NCBI GenBank assembly: GCA_002366795.1
Contig: DFBX01000006.1
Coordinates: forward strand, 12,244-22,563
Reading direction: 5' to 3'
DNA length: 10,320 bases
From: Rhodobacteraceae bacterium UBA3069
Lineage (GTDB): Bacteria; Pseudomonadota; Alphaproteobacteria; Rhodobacterales; Rhodobacteraceae
Shown piece by piece: positions 1-4,532 of this stretch. Both the position numbers and the translations under genes were made by a program. Each line of letters starts with the position of its first letter. The first letter of the stretch is position 1. The notes beneath the pieces were generated by a model. That model searched no databases, had not been told where the DNA came from, and saw nothing but the letters and a program-made list of their open reading frames with translations.

Positions 1-266
1 ACCTGACAGGTCAGGCGTGAGCGGACCGCATCAGCCTCAAATGCAAAGTCCAGCATGTCGTCTTCCATGTCGTCCTTGGCGGGCAGTTTTGCGACCCATT
101 CCTTGGCCACATAGACATGACAGGTGGAACAGGCGCAGGCACCGCCGCAATCGGCCTCGATGCCGGGGATGTTATTGTCGCGCGCGCCTTCCATCACGGT
201 CAGGCCGGTCGAGACCTCGACCACATGCTCGGTGCCGTTATGCTCGATGTAGGTGATCTTTGCCAT
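1..266 (-). CDS. fdxE: [2Fe-2S] ferredoxin, adrenodoxin/ferredoxin VI type (3' end outside window)
   Basis: The gene encodes a small soluble electron carrier with one [2Fe-2S] cluster. The visible 88 residues begin MAKITYIEHNGTEH. They contain the adrenodoxin-type cluster pattern C40-x5-C46-x2-C49 (motif DCGGACACSTC), and the fourth ligand C87 lies in RLTCQ. The segment resembles Rhodobacter ferredoxin VI (FdxE) closely from memory: IEHNGT at the start, PGIEADCGG around the cluster, and the acidic DDMEDDMLDFA stretch that in this family faces redox partners. About 18-20 C-terminal residues should lie to the left of base 1. The start at 266 has GGAG about 10 nt upstream and matches the family N-terminus. 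The gene diverges from the OB-fold ORF. The partner (a P450, an Fe-S assembly protein or another enzyme) cannot be told from this window. The symbol rests on similarity only. Confidence 0.93.
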   Translation of the reverse strand, partial: MAKITYIEHNGTEHVVEVSTGLTVMEGARDNNIPGIEADCGGACACSTCHVYVAKEWVAKLPAKDDMEDDMLDFAFEADAVRSRLTCQ

Positions 267-383
267 GTCTTGCTTGCTCCATTTGCCGGTTGGGCGATGT
301 TCTAACCAAGGCGGCTTGCCTCTGCCAGTCCCTTTTGCGTGACCTCTTGCGCGGCGGGCGTATGTTCCTGTATTGTTCCCGCC

Positions 384-734
384 ATGCCCCTGCCGCTGCT
401 TCCTGCCGACCACCTTGCCAATGCCCCGAACGGGCAGCGGGTTTGCGTGGCCGGGCTGGTGATCTTGCGCCAGCGACCCGGCACCGCCAAGGGGGTGATT
501 TTCCTGACGCTGGAGGACGAGACCGGCGTGGTCAATGTGATCGTCTGGCGCAAACTTTACGAAAGGTTCCGCCGTGCCGTGGTGGCCGGGCGTTTGCTGC
601 GCGTCACCGGACGGCTTCAGCGCGAGGATCGGGTGATCCACGTGATTGCCGAAGGGATCGAGGATATCTCCTCCATGCTGGACCTGCTGCCCGCGCTGGA
701 CGAAGCCGGCGCGCACCACCTGCCCCGCCGCTGA
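384..734 (+). CDS. OB-fold nucleic-acid-binding protein; isolated C-terminal domain of error-prone DNA polymerase DnaE2
   Basis: This 116-residue product matches only the last domain of DnaE2 (ImuC), the translesion polymerase of the ImuA-ImuB-DnaE2 mutasome. Diagnostic stretches are VAGLVILRQRPGTAKG, FLTLEDETGVVNVIVW, and GRLQREDRVIHVIAE followed by IEDIS. Together these make up the OB fold (PF01336) that ends DnaE2. Full DnaE2 has roughly 1,000-1,100 residues, and here the PHP, palm, fingers and HhH regions are absent. Sequence to the left codes for the divergent ferredoxin, and a stop at 303-305 closes the frame. Similarity seems to begin a few residues after the ATG at 384. A GTG at 339 would add 15 residues that look unrelated to DnaE2. 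No Shine-Dalgarno sequence is evident before 384. It could be a gene remnant, or a domesticated stand-alone single-strand-binding module, since the reading frame is clean. Confidence 0.7.
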   Translation: MPLPLLPADHLANAPNGQRVCVAGLVILRQRPGTAKGVIFLTLEDETGVVNVIVWRKLYERFRRAVVAGRLLRVTGRLQREDRVIHVIAEGIEDISSMLDLLPALDEAGAHHLPRR

Positions 735-830
735 GGCCGCAGCGCAGGCTTCCACGGTACGGGAAAACCCGCTAGAGTGGTGCGAAAGGCCCGCATCAGA
801 GGCCGATCCGAGGCAAAGGCAGAAGCGCAG

Positions 831-1358
831 ATGACCCCACATGCAATCCCCCGCAGCTTTGCGGTGGCCGCGCTGGCCCTGCTGGCCGCGTGCCAGACCG
901 CCCTGCCCGGCGGCGAACCTGCCCTTGTCAGCCAGATCGAAGCGGTCCCGCCCGGCGCGCCTGCCGACACCTGCTGGGGCAAGGATGTCAGCCCCGCCGT
1001 GATCGAAACCGTGACCGAACAGGTGATGCTGCAACCGGCGGAGATTCTGGCAGATGGCACCATCGCCAGCCCCGCGATCTACAAGACCGAAACCCGTCAG
1101 GCCATCGTGAAAGAGCGCAAGGAAACCTGGTTCCAGACCCCTTGCGCGGCGCAGCAGACACCCGACTTCGTTGCCTCGCTGCAGCGGGCGCTGGCAGCGC
1201 GCGGCCTGTATCGCGGCCCCGTCACCGGCGAGATGGACATACGCACCCGCCGCGCCGTGCGCGCCTATCAAAAACCCGAGGGGCTGGATTCGGGCATCCT
1301 GTCGCTGGCCGCCGCGCGCAAGCTGGGGCTGGTGGCGGTGGAATGGCCCACCGAATAG
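831..1358 (+). CDS. Peptidoglycan-binding lipoprotein
   Basis: The predicted protein has 175 residues. The N-terminus (MTPHAIPRSF, then a hydrophobic stretch AVAALALLAA) ends in the lipobox L18-A19-A20-C21, so C21 should be lipidated and the protein anchored in the envelope. Residues 22-110 match nothing I recognise. They hold two cysteines (C48 and C105) that could form a disulfide. Residues about 112-168 form a PG_binding_1-like helical repeat (PF01471): FVASLQRALAARGLYRG, TGEMDIRTRRAVRAYQ, then the final helix SLAAARKLGL. I chose the ATG at 831 because it puts the signal peptide at the N-terminus; an earlier in-frame start at 777 would put 18 mostly basic residues before it. The purine-rich AGGCAAAGGCAG upstream is a weak ribosome site. 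No enzymatic domain is seen, so a scaffold or cell-wall-anchoring role is inferred. Confidence 0.85.
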   Translation: MTPHAIPRSFAVAALALLAACQTALPGGEPALVSQIEAVPPGAPADTCWGKDVSPAVIETVTEQVMLQPAEILADGTIASPAIYKTETRQAIVKERKETWFQTPCAAQQTPDFVASLQRALAARGLYRGPVTGEMDIRTRRAVRAYQKPEGLDSGILSLAAARKLGLVAVEWPTE

Positions 1359-1653
1359 CGCCTCCGTTTTCCGCACTTTCCTGCGATCGAGAATCACCGG
1401 CGGGACGCGGTCCGGCGCGCTCGCCTCTGGCGTGCTTTGCCGTTTTGCCCTGCACGCCTTTCGCACACGGGCCGCCGCAGGCCGCGCAACAGTGCCGTTA
1501 ATCTTTCGTTAATGCTTCCTTAACCAGCACAATCACCTGTTTTTCAAGGAAATACTCGGCGGATCCTTGCCGAATGGTGTTAGCATCGTGGCTGAAATGT
1601 GGCGGAATTATGGCCGCGCTCACTTTGCATCTGAGTAAGGATTTTACCTATGC
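1359..1653. other. Intergenic region upstream of the small RTX gene
   Basis: This 295-bp gap has no convincing ORF. Its left part (to about 1490) is GC-rich and holds no clear terminator for the lipoprotein gene. From about 1498 it becomes more AT-rich and carries the triple TTAA box, followed by about 125 bp of untranslated leader. AAGGA at 1637-1641 is the likely ribosome binding site of the RTX gene. No confident sigma-70 promoter hexamers were found. Confidence 0.6.
1498..1524 (+). promoter_or_regulatory. Triple CtrA-like binding box (TTAA-N7-TTAA-N7-TTAAC)
   Basis: TTAA occurs at 1498-1501, 1509-1512 and 1520-1523, the last followed by C. Each pair is separated by exactly 7 nt. The published CtrA consensus in alphaproteobacteria is TTAA-N7-TTAAC, so this reads as two overlapping full sites on consecutive 11-bp helical turns. 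It lies about 130-155 bp upstream of the RTX start in an otherwise GC-rich region. Control by the cell-cycle and motility regulator CtrA is inferred; whether it activates or represses cannot be told. Confidence 0.6.
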
Positions 1654-2403
1654 GTGTTCATCCTGTCCCTGTTGACCGCCGGTATGGCGACAAGTCTTTT
1701 TGTTGGCACCGCTGACGGGGACGAGATCCTTGGCTCGGATGACGACAACCATGTGGATGCGGGCGCGGGCGACGACACCGTAACCGGCGGTGGCGGTGGC
1801 GGTGACGGTGACGGTGACGACCTTTTGGCGGGTGCACTTGGCAATGACGACATGCGCGGCGACGAGGGCGACGATACCGTTCTGGGCAATGGCGGCGACG
1901 ACAAGGTCGAGGGTGGCCAAGGCGATGACATGGTCGATGGCAATATCGACGATGACATGGTCGATGGCAATATCGACGATGACATGGTGATCGGCGGTCA
2001 GGGCGATGACCTGTTGATGGGCGATCTGGGCAATGACACGCTGGACGGCGGCATCGGCAATGATGAACTGCACGGCGAGGATGACGACGAGGCCGACAGC
2101 CTGATCGGTGGCGAAGGCGCGGATTCGCTGAGCGGGGGGCTTGGCGACCTTCTGGAAGGCGGCGCGGGGGCGGATATGTTCGCCAGCGCGGGCGGTGTCA
2201 CAATCGCCGATTTCGCCCCGGCCGAAGATACGCTGGTGGTGCTTTACGACGCCGGCGGCACTGCGCCCGACTTTGCCGACCTGTCATTCATCGACAATGG
2301 CGGCAGCACCGACGTGATGCTGGGGGGCGATCTTGTCGCCTCGCTGACCGGCATCGCGCCGACCGATATCACCGGGGACATGGTGGCCTTCCTGGCCGCG
2401 TAA
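1654..2403 (+). CDS. Small acidic RTX-repeat calcium-binding protein
   Basis: This 249-residue, very acidic protein is built mainly of RTX nonapeptides (GGxGxDxux). Residues about 21-178 hold roughly ten imperfect repeats such as GGQGDDMV, GDLGNDTLDG, GGIGNDELHG and GGEGADSLSG. Each would bind calcium in a parallel beta-roll outside the cell. A C-terminal segment (about 181-249: ITIADF-like start, then hydrophobic beta strands ending MVAFLAA) resembles the cap and secretion end of type I-exported RTX proteins. Residues 2-17 are hydrophobic and may be a membrane anchor. The GTG at 1654 is chosen because this N-terminus resembles related Rhodobacterales proteins. An ATG at 1650 is better spaced from AAGGA but is out of frame and stops after 21 codons. 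The next in-frame ATG is at 1684. No catalytic domain or export genes are visible nearby. A matrix or surface role is inferred. Confidence 0.85.
   Translation: MFILSLLTAGMATSLFVGTADGDEILGSDDDNHVDAGAGDDTVTGGGGGGDGDGDDLLAGALGNDDMRGDEGDDTVLGNGGDDKVEGGQGDDMVDGNIDDDMVDGNIDDDMVIGGQGDDLLMGDLGNDTLDGGIGNDELHGEDDDEADSLIGGEGADSLSGGLGDLLEGGAGADMFASAGGVTIADFAPAEDTLVVLYDAGGTAPDFADLSFIDNGGSTDVMLGGDLVASLTGIAPTDITGDMVAFLAA
1924..1988 (+). repeat. Perfect 27-bp tandem repeat inside the RTX gene (2.4 copies)
   Basis: The unit at 1924-1950 is repeated without change at 1951-1977, and the first 11 bases appear again at 1978-1988. The unit is in frame and encodes the 9-residue RTX block DDMVDGNID. Identity at synonymous positions points to a recent slippage or unequal-crossover duplication, unlike the diverged repeats around it. 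Confidence 0.95.
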
Positions 2404-2516
2404 GGCCGGGGACGACACAATTGACGGGCCAAACCTGGGGGCGCGGCCCGCCTTGATCCTGACACGGCTTGTAATGGCATGGATCGCCCGGAAGGCGGGG
2501 ACCGTCAAAAGGGAGA

Positions 2517-2544
2517 CAGGGCGTGCCACGGCGCGCCCTGTTTT
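2517..2544 (+). terminator. Rho-independent terminator of the small RTX gene
   Basis: A 10-bp stem pairs 2517-2526 with 2531-2540 (one G-T pair), with loop CACG at 2527-2530. TTTT at 2541-2544 follows directly. It lies 114 bp after the RTX stop codon and reads in the same direction. Confidence 0.7.
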
Positions 2545-2573
2545 CATGCGCGCGGTCGTGACGGATCGGGGCG

Positions 2574-2596
2574 CGCTTTTGCGTGACGCAAAAGCG
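2574..2596. terminator. Perfect 10-bp hairpin in the RTX/degP convergent gap
   Basis: CGCTTTTGCG at 2574-2583 pairs perfectly with CGCAAAAGCG at 2587-2596 around the loop TGA. It sits one base from the next hairpin. No U tract follows outside the stem on either strand, so terminator function is uncertain. It may act together with its neighbour in ending degP transcription. Confidence 0.4.
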
Positions 2597-2597
2597 A

Positions 2598-2620
2598 ACG
2601 GGCCGCGTGTCGCGGCCCGT
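2598..2620 (-). terminator. Strong GC-rich hairpin, likely degP terminator
   Basis: ACGGGCCGCG at 2598-2607 pairs perfectly with CGCGGCCCGT at 2611-2620 around a 3-nt loop, 25 bp beyond the degP stop. Read on the minus strand it is followed by TCGCTTTT, and on the plus strand by TTGCGTGGCTCTTTTT, so it could act in both directions. Strand assignment follows the nearest gene end. Confidence 0.6.
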
Positions 2621-2644
2621 TTGCGTGGCTCTTTTTCATAAAAG

Positions 2645-4114
2645 TCAGTCTTCGAGGGAAAGCGCGACAAAGCGCGGCTCGCCAGCGCGGCGCACCAGCA
2701 GCAGCAGGGATTTGCGCCCGGCCTCTTTCGCGGCATCGACGCCATCTTGCAGATCGGTGATCGCGGTCATCTTCTGCTGGCCCGCCTCGGTGATCACATC
2801 ACCGGCGCGCAGACCTTTTTCATAGGCTTCCGAGGTTTCGATCACATCCACGACCACCAGCCCTTCAGTATTCGCGTCCAGCGAAAGCTGGTCGCGCAGT
2901 TCGTCATTCACCGGGCTGAGGGTCATGCCCAGCATCTCGGTCTCGACCGGGGCGGCCTCGTCCATCTGTTGCGCGGCGGGAACGGCGCGTTCGGCATCCT
3001 CGCGGCGGCCAAGAGTGATCTTCAGCGTCTTGGTCTTGCCATCGCGCAGCACCAGCATCCGCACGGCCTTGCCAACGGCGGTGTTGCCCACCTGGCGCAC
3101 AAGGCCGCGTGTGTCGGTGACTTCGCGCCCGTCGAACGATGTGATCACGTCGCCCTGCTGCACGCCTGCCTCGCGGGCGGGGCCGGGGGGCACGTCGGTG
3201 ACAAGCGCACCGGCGGCGGTTTCAAGGCCAAGCGCCTCGGCCATATCGGGGGTGACATCCTGAATGCGCACGCCCAGCCAGCCGCGGCGGGTTTCGCCGA
3301 ACTCTTTCAGCTGGTTCACGACCTTGCTGACCACGTTGGACGCCATCGAGAACCCGATCCCGATCGAGCCGCCATTAGGCGACAGGATCGCGGTGTTCAC
3401 GCCGATCACCTGACCGTCCATATTGAACAGCGGCCCGCCCGAGTTGCCACGGTTGATGGCGGCATCGGTCTGGATGTAATCATCGTAAGTACCTGACAAT
3501 GCGCGATTCCGCGCCGAGACGATCCCGGCGGATACGGAAAAGCCCTGCCCCAGCGGGTTGCCCATGGCCACGACCCAATCGCCCACGCGGGCGGTGTCGC
3601 TGTCACCGAAGCTGACGAAGGGCAGCGGTTTGTCGGCCCCGACCTTCAAAAGGGCGATGTCGGTTTTCGGGTCGGTGCCGATGACTTTCGCCTCCAGTTC
3701 CTCTCCCGAGAAAAACTCGATCACCACCTCGTCGGCGGATTCGATGACGTGGTTGTTGGTGACGATATAACCGTCTTCGGAAATCACGAAGCCAGAGCCC
3801 AGCGCCGAGGAACGGCGAGGTCGCGGGGCCTCGCCGTCTTCGCGGTTGCGGTCCTGAAACTCGCGGAACAGATCTTCCAGCGGGGAGCCTTCGGGGACGA
3901 TGGGATTGGGGCCAGTGCCCTGCGCCACCACGGTCGAGGTGGTGATATTCACGACCGAGGGGCTGATGGTGTCGGCCAGATCGGCGAAACTGTCGGGACG
4001 GGCGGCGGCGGCCAGCGACTGCATCAGCAGCAGCGCAATGGCAAGCGCGGCCATCCACAGACCGCGCAAATCGCGGGCCCGTTCGCGGGGAATGGCAATT
4101 GCTTGGGTGTTCAC
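2645..4114 (-). CDS. degP: Do-family periplasmic serine protease/chaperone (DegP/HtrA)
   Basis: This 489-residue HtrA protease degrades or refolds misfolded envelope proteins in the periplasm. A signal sequence spans residues 1-38 (basic RERARDLRG, hydrophobic AALAIALLLMQSL, cleavage near AAAARPD). The trypsin-like domain has the full catalytic triad: H122 in VTNNHVI, D152 in TDIALLK and S225 in NRGNSGGPLF. PDZ1 covers about 271-368 (GWLGVRIQDVT) and PDZ2 about 393-486 (EMLGMTLSPV). The length is normal for the family. The GTG at 4114 is chosen because AGGAG lies 8 nt upstream and because the signal peptide then starts the protein; a longer frame up to 4219 adds 35 residues that resemble translated leader. 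The gene stands alone, with no hflKC or two-component partner next to it. It converges on the small RTX gene and diverges from the large RTX gene. The family is often envelope-stress or heat inducible. Confidence 0.96.
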   Translation of the reverse strand: MNTQAIAIPRERARDLRGLWMAALAIALLLMQSLAAAARPDSFADLADTISPSVVNITTSTVVAQGTGPNPIVPEGSPLEDLFREFQDRNREDGEAPRPRRSSALGSGFVISEDGYIVTNNHVIESADEVVIEFFSGEELEAKVIGTDPKTDIALLKVGADKPLPFVSFGDSDTARVGDWVVAMGNPLGQGFSVSAGIVSARNRALSGTYDDYIQTDAAINRGNSGGPLFNMDGQVIGVNTAILSPNGGSIGIGFSMASNVVSKVVNQLKEFGETRRGWLGVRIQDVTPDMAEALGLETAAGALVTDVPPGPAREAGVQQGDVITSFDGREVTDTRGLVRQVGNTAVGKAVRMLVLRDGKTKTLKITLGRREDAERAVPAAQQMDEAAPVETEMLGMTLSPVNDELRDQLSLDANTEGLVVVDVIETSEAYEKGLRAGDVITEAGQQKMTAITDLQDGVDAAKEAGRKSLLLLVRRAGEPRFVALSLED

Positions 4115-4403
4115 TCCGAAATCTCCTCTGTTCGGGTGTCGGGTGGTGCGGGGCGGCGCGGGGTACGGCCCCGTGCGCCTTGGCACGGATACAGTCAATG
4201 TAAGGCAGGAAAGATGCAACTCAAAGGGGGTTCAAGTCACGTAAATCCACTGTGATCGCATGTCATCGCCGGGCCAAGCACCACCAAGACGTTAAAACCT
4301 TAGCTAAATTCAGAACAGATCGCCGGGGAACTTAACCCAAAAGAAGCCAAATTCCGCCATTTTCCCATCGAATTTCCTGCAATCCCAGATTGCGTTCGCA
4401 CCG
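4115..4403. other. Divergent intergenic region between degP and the large RTX/Hint gene
   Basis: This 289-bp region holds the degP leader with its AGGAG ribosome site (minus strand), a GC-rich imperfect hairpin around 4155-4190, and an AT-richer core at about 4290-4380 that probably contains the RTX/Hint promoter. TTAA appears at 4292 and 4332, but without the 7-nt spacing of a CtrA site. No other gene is supported. Confidence 0.55.
4210..4236 (-). promoter_or_regulatory. Possible heat-shock-type (RpoH-like) promoter for degP
   Basis: On the minus strand CTTGAA (4236-4231) is followed after 14 nt by CATCTT (4216-4211), resembling alphaproteobacterial RpoH elements. It would start transcription about 90 bp before the GTG, which fits a stress-induced protease. 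The match is partial and found by eye. Confidence 0.25.
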
Positions 4404-4532
4404 ATGGCGACCTATAATATCATCGGCTATGACATCGCCGACTTTCTGGTCGAGGGCGGCGGCAGCCCCTAAACCGCCACGGTCAGGGACCGGTTCAGGC
4501 TGCCATCGGACTGGTCGGTCAGCACGGATGCG
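4404..4532 (+). pseudogene. Interrupted N-terminal coding segment of the large RTX/Hint protein (in-frame TAA at 4470-4472)
   Basis: An ATG at 4404 opens MATYNIIGYDIADFLVEGG, a start typical of Rhodobacterales RTX/Hint proteins. After 22 codons it hits TAA at 4470-4472. The same frame then continues as TATVRDRFRLPSDWSVSTDA and runs straight into the large ORF at 4533. Related proteins, as I recall them, keep both parts joined. So this looks like a nonsense mutation (or a base-call error) in the original 5' end. Neither this ATG nor the GTG at 4533 has a convincing Shine-Dalgarno sequence. Confidence 0.6.

Noticed and set aside
617..1063. 148-codon minus-strand open frame
   Set aside because: It overlaps both the OB-fold end and the lipoprotein start on the other strand and has no recognisable motif.
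1924..1988. CRISPR-like direct repeats
   Set aside because: Units are adjacent without spacers, in frame, and code for RTX blocks.
1644..2073. Minus-strand frames with Ser/Pro or Val/Ile repeats
   Set aside because: They are reverse-complement shadows of the RTX repeats at 1654-2403.
2747..3496. 249-codon plus-strand open frame
   Set aside because: It is antisense to the degP protease domain and PDZ region. Its protein is His/Gly-rich low-complexity sequence with no family signal; it is a shadow of high-GC codon use.
4292..4335. CtrA site between degP and the RTX/Hint gene
   Set aside because: TTAA is present at 4292 and 4332, but neither has a second TTAA at the 7-nt spacing.
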